Shown here one piece after another: positions 1 to 5,464 of a stretch of 5,706 nucleotides of DNA. The notes under the pieces are model-generated. The model worked only from the letters and a program-made list of their open reading frames with translations, was not told where the DNA came from and did no database searches. Source of the stretch: Pseudomonadota bacterium (lineage in GTDB: Bacteria; Pseudomonadota; Alphaproteobacteria; Micropepsales; Micropepsaceae); NCBI GenBank assembly GCA_023427355.1, contig JAEZBK010000095.1, forward strand, positions 1 through 5,706. The letters run 5' to 3'. Each line of letters begins with the position of its first letter. The first letter of the stretch is position 1. Position numbers and translations under genes: made by a program.

Positions 1-560
1 GGCACCGGCGGGGCGGGCGGCGGCGGCGGCGGGGCCGGGCGCAGCGCCAGTTCCAGCGCCGGCAGCGACTGGTCGAGCTGGTTCTTGCAGGCCGCGGCGT
101 TGGGCGCGCCTTCGGGCACCATCGAGAAAAGGATCCAGCAATCGTAATCGGACTGGGCGCGGGCCGCCTGTTCGGCGAAGCGGGCCTTGCCTTCATTCAC
201 CGCGGTGACCAGGCGGGCATAGACCGGCTGGATATCGGGGGTGGGGGCGGATTCGGGCGCGGGTTCCTGGCCCGAGGCGGCCAGTTCGGCCTTGGCGGTG
301 AAGGCGCGTTCCAGCATGGAGCCGGGGCTGGAGCTGAAGACGTCGAACATGCTGAAGAAGCCGCCTTCGCTGGTGTCGGGCAGGGCCGAGGCCTGGCCGG
401 CCAGGTTGCTGTAGGCGACGGCCAGACCCTGGGCGAAGGGCGAGCCATCCAGCGCCATGGGTTCTTCGCTGTCCCCGAACAGGGTCGAGCAGGCGGAAAG
501 GGTGATGCTGGCGGCGCCAAGCATGGCAAGCGCGGTCAGGCGCGAAGAGGACGAACGCAT
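1..560 (-). CDS. Envelope lipoprotein with proline-rich linker, likely N-terminal part of an OmpA-family lipoprotein (partial)
   Basis: The frame is open from an ATG at 560 to the left edge: 186 complete residues and no stop, so the C-terminus is missing. The N-terminus is a lipoprotein signal: MRSSSSR, then a hydrophobic stretch (residues 8-20), then lipobox LSAC with Cys24 as the predicted lipidated residue. Ser at +2 favours the outer membrane under the E. coli Lol rule. Residues 105-172 form a probable helical region with a YDCW motif (139-142) and a second cysteine at 158, which may form a disulfide. The visible part ends in a Pro/Ala run (from 175), typical of a linker to a periplasmic domain. 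From memory, alphaproteobacterial OmpA-family lipoproteins share this YDCW-plus-linker layout, so a peptidoglycan-binding OmpA domain probably follows outside the window; this is inference. A G-rich stretch about 10 bases upstream could serve as the Shine-Dalgarno. The gene is transcribed away from the PilZ gene. Confidence 0.8.
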   Translation of the reverse strand, partial: MRSSSSRLTALAMLGAASITLSACSTLFGDSEEPMALDGSPFAQGLAVAYSNLAGQASALPDTSEGGFFSMFDVFSSSPGSMLERAFTAKAELAASGQEPAPESAPTPDIQPVYARLVTAVNEGKARFAEQAARAQSDYDCWILFSMVPEGAPNAAACKNQLDQSLPALELALRPAPPPPPPAPPV

Positions 561-835
561 GATCAGGATACCCCCGGGGACTGCCGGGCGGGATCGTTCC
601 CGCACGGACTGGACAGGGCTTTCCTATAGCGCGGCCAAGAGAGGGGAAAAAGACCCCAATTCCGGCGACTGTGCCGCATCGGCACGGCCGCTTCGCCTCT
701 GCAAGGCCGGAAAAAGCGCGGGAAACCGGCCCGATCAGCCCAATAGGCGGCAGCCGGGCGGCGCACAGTAACCGTCTGTTGACCCTGTGGGCCGTAGAAA
801 GGGCGCCAAGCCGCAACTTGAAGGGGAGGCCTGCT
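561..835. other. Divergent intergenic region between lipoprotein and PilZ genes
   Basis: No credible gene was found in these 275 bases; open frames here lack a ribosome site or are shadows. The region must hold the promoters of both flanking genes. A perfect short inverted repeat, GTGCCG-CAT-CGGCAC, lies at 671-685 and could be a small operator or hairpin. On the minus strand a TATAGG hexamer (628 to 623) resembles a -10 box for the lipoprotein gene but has no good -35 partner. On the plus strand TTGACC (779-784) resembles a -35 box but no -10 sits at the right distance. Neither promoter is called. Confidence 0.5.
821..829 (+). promoter_or_regulatory. Strong ribosome binding site that sets a GTG start for the PilZ gene
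   Basis: AAGGGGAGG is a strong Shine-Dalgarno match. It lies 6 bases before an in-frame GTG at 836. The next in-frame candidates, TTG at 851 and ATG at 857, are 21 and 27 bases away, too far for this site. The GTG is therefore preferred over the ATG at 857 and over the longer frame opening at 671, whose extra N-terminus has no ribosome site. Confidence 0.7.
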
Positions 836-1474
836 GTGCAGGGCCTGGCGTTGGCGATGAAGGATGCCGAACCTGTCCTGGCGAGAGCCAGGGCCGAACG
901 CCGCCGTTTCCGGCGCGTGCGCGTGGACCTGCCCGGCCGGCTGTTCCTGCCATCGGATGGGCGCGAGGCGCGCTGTTCGGTGGTGGACCTTTCGCCCGGC
1001 GGGGCGGCGATCCGCTGCGAGACCGTGCCCGACCATGGCACGCCGGTCGTGCTGTATGTGGACGGCTTCGGCCGTTTCGAAGGCGTGGTGGTGCGCAAGG
1101 ATGGCGGCAGCTTCGGCGTCTCGTTCCATTGCACGGCGTCGAAGCGCGAACGCACCGCCGAGCAGCTCACGCTGTTCCTGAACAAGGCCCTGGTGGATGA
1201 CAGCGTGCTGCGCCGCCATGAGCGGTCGCAATCGCGCGGCTTCGCCAAGTTCACCCGCGCCGACGGCCAGGTCGTGCAGTGCGAGGTGATGGATATTTCG
1301 GTGGGCGGCGTTTCGCTCAAGACCGACATCAAGCCGCCGATCGGGGAGTTTGTGCTGATCGCGCAGATTGCCGGCCGCATCGCCCGTCATCATGGCGATG
1401 GCGTGGGCATCGAATTCGTCGGCCGTCCCGAACAGGGCGGCGAGCAGGGCCAGCCGCTGAACATCGTCCGCTGA
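836..1474 (+). CDS. Tandem PilZ-domain protein, predicted c-di-GMP receptor
   Basis: The protein has 212 residues from the GTG start and contains two PilZ-like modules and little else. Module 1 (about residues 20-115) has an Arg-rich RxxxR segment (ERRRFRRVR, 21-29) and a DLSPGG motif (51-56) matching (D/N)xSxxG. Module 2 (about 127-195) has RSQSR (130-134) and DISVGG (153-158). In the PilZ family these two motifs together bind cyclic di-GMP, so both modules look binding-competent. There is no signal peptide, membrane segment or catalytic output domain, so it is probably a cytoplasmic adaptor that changes shape or partner on c-di-GMP binding. Targets in such families include motility, exopolysaccharide and cell-cycle proteins; none is identifiable here. 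It appears monocistronic: divergent from the lipoprotein gene upstream and followed within 20 bases by a terminator. The PilZ call is strong, the exact start moderately so, and the cellular role unknown. Confidence 0.87.
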   Translation: MQGLALAMKDAEPVLARARAERRRFRRVRVDLPGRLFLPSDGREARCSVVDLSPGGAAIRCETVPDHGTPVVLYVDGFGRFEGVVVRKDGGSFGVSFHCTASKRERTAEQLTLFLNKALVDDSVLRRHERSQSRGFAKFTRADGQVVQCEVMDISVGGVSLKTDIKPPIGEFVLIAQIAGRIARHHGDGVGIEFVGRPEQGGEQGQPLNIVR

Positions 1475-1491
1475 ACCGGCGCGGGGGATAG

Positions 1492-1525
1492 CAGGGGGAT
1501 AGCGCCTGCGCGCCCCTGTGTTTTT
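1492..1525 (+). terminator. Probable intrinsic terminator of the PilZ gene
   Basis: A CAGGGG / CCCCTG stem (1492-1497 with 1513-1518) encloses a GC-rich loop that can pair further (GCG/CGC). It is followed by TG and five T residues (1521-1525). It begins 18 bases after the PilZ stop codon. The T-tract is short and interrupted, so moderate confidence. Confidence 0.6.
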
Positions 1526-1556
1526 GGCCCCTGGCCTTGACGGTTATGCCGCGCCG

Positions 1557-1572
1557 GCGCAACGGCTTGCGC
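1557..1572. repeat. Perfect 6-bp inverted repeat (hairpin)
   Basis: GCGCAA-CGGC-TTGCGC is a perfect stem with a four-base loop. It is followed on the plus strand by a weakly T-rich stretch (AATCTTCGTTTG), so it could assist termination of plus-strand readthrough, but the tail is too broken to call it a terminator. Confidence 0.5.
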
Positions 1573-1597
1573 AATCTTCGTTTGTCCGTTTGCCGCC

Positions 1598-1634
1598 ATC
1601 CCCCCTCCCCCCTGGGCGGGGAGTGCGGGTGGAT
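1598..1634. repeat. Imperfect C-rich/G-rich inverted repeat, REP-like
   Basis: CTCCCC (1605-1610) pairs perfectly with GGGGAG (1618-1623) around a 7-base loop. The pairing resumes outside a short bulge, with ATCCCCCC opposite GGGTGGAT. Palindromes of this C/G style between convergent genes are often members of dispersed intergenic repeat families. Family membership cannot be shown from one copy. Confidence 0.4.
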
Positions 1635-1666
1635 AGCAGTGCGGGCCATTGTGATCGTGTTGTGCC

Positions 1667-1704
1667 GTCATCCGCCCAAGATGGGGATGATCGTGTGGGA
1701 TGAC
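1667..1704. repeat. GTCATCC...GGATGAC dyad with internal repeats
   Basis: GTCATCC (1667-1673) is matched perfectly by GGATGAC (1698-1704), with a second near-copy GGATGAT (1685-1691) between them. GATCGTGT occurs at 1653-1660 and again at 1689-1696. This looks like a degenerate dispersed palindromic element or overlapping copies of one. Confidence 0.4.
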
Positions 1705-1757
1705 GAGGAGGGGGATAGGGTTTCGTGGTGGCGGTTTCGACGCCTGCTATTTCCCGG

Positions 1758-3509
1758 TTAGCGGGCAGGCGATATTGCCATCAACTCCTTCTGGGCATCC
1801 GACAATGACGGATCGTGCGCCAAGGCTTCTGCATAGGCATGGGCGGCCTCGTCGAGCCGTCCTGATATCTTCAGCAAATGTCCAAGTTGCAGATGTGAAT
1901 CGGCATTCCTTGGGTTGAGCGATAGCGCACGCCGGTATGCCCTTTCCGCCTCTTGCAGATTTCCCGATTCCTTCGCCGCGTGACCGTATTGGACCCAGAT
2001 GTCATCTCTGAGCGGCTGCACTTCCAGGAATTCCCGGTAAGTCGCCTGGGCGCGAGGCCAGTCGCGCTCGTCCCGAGCGGCATTGGCGGCATCCAGCAAT
2101 GTTGCGATTTTCAGGGACGACAATTCGCTTTCTGCATCCGAAAATGTCGGGTCGTGCGTCAAGGCTTCTGCATAGGCATGGGCGGCTTCGTCGAGCCGTC
2201 CTGATATCTTCAGCAGATGTCCAAGTTGCAGATGTGTATCGGCATTCCCTGGGTTGAGCGATAGCGCACGCCGGTATGCCCTTTCCGCCTCTTGCAGATT
2301 TCCCGATTCCTTCGCCGCGTGACCGTATTGGACCCAAACGTCACCCCTGAGCGGTTGCCTTTCAAGGAACTTCTGATAGGTCGCCTGGGCGCGAGGCCAA
2401 TCGCGTTCGTCCTGAGCGCGCCTTGCGCTGTCCATCAATTTGGATGTCTGGGAATTCAGGAACGCGTGGCGCGCCGACTCAATGGCTGCGAGATGTTCAG
2501 TGTCTGGCAGCGGCGTTTCCGAATGACTTTCCCTGCCGCCAAAAAACAACATTCGGTCTGTGCCGAAATCATCACTCAGTACCGTTTCCGCATCAATTTC
2601 CTCGAGGGTGGCGTCAGTGGTTACAAACCGCATCTCCCGGTAGACAGATGTCAGATATGCCAGCATTGCCCTCAAGTCGTAGTCGCGGGCCGCGTTCACC
2701 TCGATCAGAATCTTGGGTCTGCGGCGCTCAATGATCCCCGATAGTCCCTTGAGTATTGCTGCCTCGGAGCCTTCGGCGTCTATCTTGATAAAATCCACCC
2801 GGGATTCTGCCTTCAATAATCTGTCGCCCTTTTCCTGATTAACAGTCATGGGAGTGCCCGTGCTTGGGTCGCCTTTCTCGAGCGGTCCTAAAATGTGCCC
2901 ATTCTTGGGCTCATTGTGCGGGACAAAAAACGTTACTGCGCCGGCTTCTTCACTCAGCGCAATTTCATGGACAACGGAGCGATCTGCGAAGCCATTGAGA
3001 GCCAATGAGTTGCGCAGGCTGCTGACGATCAAGGGGTTGGGCTCAAAGCAGATGCATCTTCCATCCGCTCCAACACAATCTGAGAATATCATGGAGTAAT
3101 AGCCGTAATTCGCACCGATATCGACGACGGTATCTCCGGGGCTTATCTGGGAGATGATGAATTTCGCAATCGGCAATTCCCAGGAACCATTCAACAGCAA
3201 ATGCGCCGCAAAGCCGACATCCCGGGTGTTGAGATACATCGAGTATCGACCAAACACTCTTGCCAGCGCGCGATTGTTTCCAAGGTAGATACCTGAGCAA
3301 CGGCCCCGAATTTGGTTCTCAAGCTCATACAATGTCATCTCCTGGCTCGATCTGACGTCCATCAGATTTACGGCCAGGTCGGGAATGCTGCGTGCGGGAT
3401 CGAGGGTCGTGCCTGAAGGCGCGATGGCATCGCTGGATGCATGCTTTTTTCCCGCAGTCAGCCCGCCTTCTGGGGCGTTACGCGCCGCCCGCCAGAATCC
3501 AATAGCCAT
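1758..3509 (-). CDS. FkbM-family methyltransferase fused to C-terminal TPR repeats
   Basis: This 583-residue protein has two parts. Residues about 60-325 form an FkbM-type SAM-dependent methyltransferase: motif I VVDIGANYG (128-136), an acidic-loop FEPNP (155-159), the family hallmark FIKIDAEGSEAAILKG (240-255) and a following strand PKILIEV (265-271). FkbM enzymes O-methylate small molecules or sugars; in bacteria of this kind they often sit in surface glycan or glycosylation loci. After a linker (about 326-355), residues 360-578 hold two 113-residue blocks of about three TPR units each (for example WVQYGHAAKESGNLQEAERAYRRAL-type helices), a probable protein-interaction scaffold. The first 55 residues are not conserved-looking; the ATG at 3509 is preceded by a GGGGG stretch 7 bases upstream, and Met50 is an alternative start. 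There is no signal peptide, so it is probably cytoplasmic. Base composition is much less GC-rich than the flanking genes (one line near 3061 is about 45% GC, one near 4621 about 77%), suggesting acquisition by transfer. Substrate unknown. Confidence 0.9.
   Translation of the reverse strand: MAIGFWRAARNAPEGGLTAGKKHASSDAIAPSGTTLDPARSIPDLAVNLMDVRSSQEMTLYELENQIRGRCSGIYLGNNRALARVFGRYSMYLNTRDVGFAAHLLLNGSWELPIAKFIISQISPGDTVVDIGANYGYYSMIFSDCVGADGRCICFEPNPLIVSSLRNSLALNGFADRSVVHEIALSEEAGAVTFFVPHNEPKNGHILGPLEKGDPSTGTPMTVNQEKGDRLLKAESRVDFIKIDAEGSEAAILKGLSGIIERRRPKILIEVNAARDYDLRAMLAYLTSVYREMRFVTTDATLEEIDAETVLSDDFGTDRMLFFGGRESHSETPLPDTEHLAAIESARHAFLNSQTSKLMDSARRAQDERDWPRAQATYQKFLERQPLRGDVWVQYGHAAKESGNLQEAERAYRRALSLNPGNADTHLQLGHLLKISGRLDEAAHAYAEALTHDPTFSDAESELSSLKIATLLDAANAARDERDWPRAQATYREFLEVQPLRDDIWVQYGHAAKESGNLQEAERAYRRALSLNPRNADSHLQLGHLLKISGRLDEAAHAYAEALAHDPSLSDAQKELMAISPAR
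1821..1997. repeat. Intragenic direct repeat, copy nearer the C-terminus
   Basis: This 177-bp segment inside the FkbM/TPR gene matches 2160-2336 with only four differences (at 1848, 1877, 1898 and 1910), an offset of exactly 339 bp or 113 codons. Two differences are silent; the others give Ser/Thr and Arg/Gly changes. It encodes most of two TPR units. The rest of the 113-codon block is clearly more diverged. Confidence 0.9.
2160..2336. repeat. Intragenic direct repeat, copy nearer the N-terminus
   Basis: This is the partner of the segment at 1821-1997. The wider homologous blocks run 2432-2115 and 2093-1776 on the minus strand, corresponding to residues 360-465 and 473-578. The near-identity is confined to the central part of each block. 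Confidence 0.9.
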
Positions 3510-3677
3510 GATCTTGCCCCCGCAGATTCATTCCTGCATTGAGGCACAGGTCGCGGTCACTGGCAATTTCACGGCGTTCGCAGACCATCAAGTAATTGAT
3601 ATGGCTGATATAGGCGGTGCAGCACCGTGCTCCTGATGATCCGCTGGAGGATGGCTCGGTCCTTCGATCTTCGCCCG
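3510..3677. other. Spacer between amidohydrolase and FkbM/TPR genes
   Basis: These 168 bases separate two genes on the same (minus) strand. An AT-richer patch (about 3585-3612) contains ATCAA-GTAA-TTGAT (3587-3600), and next to it lies a 13-bp near-palindrome CGGTGC-A-GCACCG (3615-3627). No T-tract follows on the minus strand, so a terminator for the amidohydrolase gene is not supported. The length and AT-rich patch suggest the FkbM/TPR gene has its own promoter, but no -35/-10 pair could be called with confidence. Confidence 0.4.
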
Positions 3678-5114
3678 CTACGGTGAGGCCGCCGCAAAGG
3701 GCTGGGCCAGCGCGACGAGTGCGTCGAAGCTGTAGGCCTTGCCGTCGCTGACCACGCTGTCCACCTGGCGGACGTTGCGGACATCGGTGGTGGGATCGGC
3801 GCGCAGGAAGACGATGTCGGCCTCCTTGCCGGGCGCGAGGCGGCCGGTGTTCTTCAGGCCCATGATGTCGGCATTGCCGGACGTCGCCATGCGCAGCACC
3901 TCCCAGTTCGAACCCAGCGCCTGCGCCATGTTGTGCAGTTCGCGCGCATAGATCGGCCCGCCGCCCGCGCCATCGGTGCCCACCAGCATCGCGATGCCCG
4001 CCTTGTGCAGGCGCGTCACGAAATCCAGCACCTTTGGCCAGGCGGCGCGGGCGTCGGCAAAATCCTGCTGCGTCCAGAGTTTCCCCAGCGTGTCGTAATT
4101 GGTCTTGGCCGAGGCAAAGCTTTCGGGCTGGTAGAAGCGCATGTCATCCTGCGGGAAAATCCCCGACAGGTCGTCGGCATGATAGACGATGTCCTGCACC
4201 ATCAATGTGGGCGTCACCACGACATTTTTGTTTGCCAGGGTGCGGATCATGCCCTGGATCAGCGGACCGTCATAATCGGCCAGCGCGAACCATTGGTGGA
4301 ATCCCGCGCTGGCGGGCTTGTCGGGCGCATAGTGCGCGCGCGCCTGCGGCGTCAGCAGATCGGGGCTGATGGGCAGGATGTGTTCGAACTGGCGGATGCC
4401 CAGTTCGGCGCCGCGCGTCCAGCTCACCGTTTCCAGATGCGCAATGGGGATCAGGCCGTGGCGGTTGGCGGCCTGCACGCCTTGCGCCAGTTCGGCTTCG
4501 GTGAGGCCGTGATAGAGCTTGAAATAGGTCATGCCCGCCGCCTTCTGGCGCGCCGCTTCTTCATCCCATTGCGCGGGGCTTTTCGGCTGGAAGAAGGAAT
4601 TGCCCTGCAGCGGCGGCGGCTGGAGCACGCGGCCGGCATGCAGCGCCTGCGGCCCGATCCAGGCGCCCGATGCGCGCATCGTGTCATAGCGCGCGGCGGC
4701 GTCGGTCGCGCCGCCGGGATTGCGCACCGTGGTGACGCCGAAAGCCAGGGCGATGGCGGCATTGAAGCGGGTGAATTTGTCGGCGCTGACGAAATCCAGC
4801 AGCGGCGCGCCATTTTCGACCTTCACCGCGAATGGCCCGGCCAGGATATGGGCATGGGCATCAATCAGGCCGGGCAGGGCATAGAGGCCGCTGCGGTCAT
4901 GACGGCGGAAATTCCCCGTGGGCAGCGGACCGCGTCCCGCCTGGACGATGTGGCCATCGCGGACCACCAGCCAGGCGGCCGGGATGCTGGTCCGGGTGTC
5001 GGGATCGATGCGGGTGAAGCCATAATAAAGGTCGGCTTGGCCCGCAGGGATGCCGGCACATCCCGCCAGCAGCAGGGCGCCCAGCAGCGTCAGGGTCGGT
5101 TTGGACAGCATCAT
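3678..5114 (-). CDS. Amidohydrolase-superfamily lipoprotein (imidazolonepropionase-like hydrolase)
   Basis: This 478-residue protein starts with a lipoprotein signal: MMLSKPTLT, hydrophobic LLGALLLAG, then Cys19 in lipobox LAGC, with Ala at +2 (favouring the outer membrane). The mature part is a metal-dependent amidohydrolase: a small N-terminal beta region (LVVRDGHIVQAG, 49-60), the metal-binding HxH in PGLIDAHAH (His87, His89), Lys199 in YFKLYHG as the likely carboxylated bridging lysine, His226 (IAHLET), His245 (FEHI), the catalytic Asp381 (VGTDG), and the C-terminal GRLAPGKEADIV motif (424-435) that closes the small domain. All expected ligands are present, so it is probably an active binuclear hydrolase of a cyclic amide, peptide-like or similar bond; relatives include dipeptidases and imidazolonepropionase-type enzymes, and the substrate cannot be told. 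Two adjacent ATGs (5114, 5111) are possible starts; neither has a strong ribosome site. It is divergent from the membrane-protein pair across a shared palindromic control region. Confidence 0.9.
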   Translation of the reverse strand: MMLSKPTLTLLGALLLAGCAGIPAGQADLYYGFTRIDPDTRTSIPAAWLVVRDGHIVQAGRGPLPTGNFRRHDRSGLYALPGLIDAHAHILAGPFAVKVENGAPLLDFVSADKFTRFNAAIALAFGVTTVRNPGGATDAAARYDTMRASGAWIGPQALHAGRVLQPPPLQGNSFFQPKSPAQWDEEAARQKAAGMTYFKLYHGLTEAELAQGVQAANRHGLIPIAHLETVSWTRGAELGIRQFEHILPISPDLLTPQARAHYAPDKPASAGFHQWFALADYDGPLIQGMIRTLANKNVVVTPTLMVQDIVYHADDLSGIFPQDDMRFYQPESFASAKTNYDTLGKLWTQQDFADARAAWPKVLDFVTRLHKAGIAMLVGTDGAGGGPIYARELHNMAQALGSNWEVLRMATSGNADIMGLKNTGRLAPGKEADIVFLRADPTTDVRNVRQVDSVVSDGKAYSFDALVALAQPFAAASP

Positions 5115-5124
5115 GAGAGTCTCG

Positions 5125-5132
5125 ATGTAAAA
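5125..5132. promoter_or_regulatory. Extra operator half-site ATGTAAAA
   Basis: ATGTAAAA is identical to the outer arm of the nearby dyad (5145-5152) and lies exactly 20 bp from it, in the predicted 5' leader of the amidohydrolase gene. ATGT recurs at 5125, 5145 and 5165. It may allow a further dimer or cooperative binding on the amidohydrolase side. Confidence 0.45.
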
Positions 5133-5143
5133 TTACCTTTCCA

Positions 5144-5171
5144 TATGTAAAACTAGCTTGACATATGTCAA
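5144..5171 (-). promoter_or_regulatory. Predicted promoter of the amidohydrolase gene
   Basis: Read on the minus strand, TTGACA (5171-5166) is a perfect sigma-70 -35 box. After 16 bases comes TACATA (5149-5144), a weak -10 match. Transcription would begin near 5137, leaving a leader of about 20 bases before the start codon. Both boxes lie inside the dyad, so an occupied dyad should block it. Confidence 0.5.
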
Positions 5172-5184
5172 GGGTGTTTTACAT
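5145..5184. promoter_or_regulatory. Nested 40-bp dyad: shared divergent operator
   Basis: A perfect 16-bp palindrome, CTTGACATATGTCAAG (5157-5172), sits at the centre. Flanking it at equal distance are ATGTAAAAC (5145-5153) and GTTTTACAT (5176-5184), a perfect 9-bp inverted repeat with the same centre (between 5164 and 5165). The two 20-bp half-sites match at 17 of 20 positions. The palindrome holds overlapping TTGACA hexamers on both strands, and the outer arms overlap both predicted -10 boxes. The site is probably bound by one or two dimers of a TetR-, MarR- or PadR-type or similar regulator; the regulator is not in the window. Confidence 0.75.
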
Positions 5185-5185
5185 T
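5158..5185 (+). promoter_or_regulatory. Predicted promoter of the small membrane-protein operon
   Basis: TTGACA (5158-5163) is a perfect -35 box, followed after 16 bases by TACATT (5180-5185), a 4-of-6 match to the -10 consensus. The start of transcription would be near 5192, just before the ribosome site at 5199-5204. Its -35 overlaps that of the minus-strand promoter, so the two probably compete for polymerase. Confidence 0.55.
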
Positions 5186-5209
5186 GGAGGGAGACATCGG
5201 GAGGTCGGC

Positions 5210-5464
5210 ATGGACGGCAAACTGGCGCGGCGGCTTGTGTTCGGGATCGCGGCGGCGGTCTGTGTGGGGTGCTGGGTCTATACCTTCGGCAGCCTGTGGC
5301 TGTTCGGGCATCCCGGCGCGGCGCGCTGGACGGCGATGGTGACGGTGTCGGCCATCGCAACGGAAGCGATGGTGTGGGTGGGCGCCTTCACGCTGGGCTG
5401 GTCGGCCTTTGCGAGCCGGCGGCGGCTGTGGGCGCGCATCACCGGACAAGGAGCGGTGTCATGA
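5210..5464 (+). CDS. Small two-pass membrane protein, unknown function
   Basis: This is an 84-residue protein. The ATG at 5210 is chosen because GGGAGG (5199-5204) lies 5 bases upstream; the longer in-frame ATG at 5165 is inside the promoter dyad, upstream of the predicted transcription start. Two hydrophobic segments are visible, about residues 9-33 and 40-68, separated by a short HPGAAR turn. The C-terminus is basic (SRRRLWARITG), which by the positive-inside rule places both ends in the cytoplasm. I do not recognise a named family. Its stop overlaps the start of the next gene (ATGA at 5461-5464), indicating translational coupling, so the two proteins probably work together, perhaps as a complex in the inner membrane. 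Confidence 0.8.
   Translation: MDGKLARRLVFGIAAAVCVGCWVYTFGSLWLFGHPGAARWTAMVTVSAIATEAMVWVGAFTLGWSAFASRRRLWARITGQGAVS

Larger units (their letters stand above)
1475..1757. other. Convergent intergenic region rich in short inverted repeats
   Basis: This stretch separates the convergent PilZ and FkbM/TPR genes; no convincing gene was found. It opens with GGGGATAGC twice (1485-1493 and 1496-1504). It holds the terminator described separately, a GCGCAA-CGGC-TTGCGC hairpin (1557-1572), a C-rich/G-rich hairpin (1598-1634) and a GTCATCC...GGATGAC dyad (1667-1704). A further CGCCTGC / GCAGGCG repeat (1741-1747 and 1765-1771) straddles the stop codon of the minus-strand gene. None of the last four has a T-tract in the right place, so they look like structured or dispersed-repeat DNA rather than clear terminators. 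Confidence 0.55.

Noticed and set aside
1..60. GC-rich triplet-like repeat at the left edge as a DNA-level repeat element
   Set aside because: It encodes the Pro/Ala linker of the lipoprotein in frame, so codon bias explains it.
779..800. TTGACC with TAGAAA as a promoter of the PilZ gene
   Set aside because: The spacing between the two hexamers is 10 bases, far from the usual 16-18.
671..835. N-terminal extension of the PilZ protein from the ATG at 671
   Set aside because: No ribosome site precedes it, the encoded stretch is not PilZ-like, and a strong Shine-Dalgarno lies inside it, set for the GTG at 836.
193..1393. Long minus-strand open frames opposite the PilZ gene and the lipoprotein gene
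   Set aside because: They are antisense or out of frame to genes with clear domain and lipobox evidence, lack ribosome sites, and translate into Arg/Pro/Ala-rich low-quality protein typical of high-GC shadow frames.
1741..1771. CGCCTGC/GCAGGCG repeat across the stop codon as terminator of the FkbM/TPR gene
   Set aside because: The minus-strand sequence after the repeat (TCGAAACC) has no T-tract and the stem has a 6-base bulge, so an intrinsic terminator is not supported.
1821..2336. CRISPR-like or mobile repeat array
   Set aside because: There are only two copies, in frame at 113 codons, encoding TPR helices of one protein; this is an intragenic duplication.
3933..5150. 405-codon plus-strand open frame opposite the amidohydrolase gene
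   Set aside because: The minus strand encodes a full amidohydrolase with every catalytic motif; the opposite frame has no recognisable domain and is a GC-driven shadow.
5165..5209. N-terminal extension of the first small membrane protein from the ATG at 5165
   Set aside because: That ATG is in the middle of the promoter palindrome, upstream of the predicted transcription start; the ATG at 5210 has a well-placed GGGAGG.
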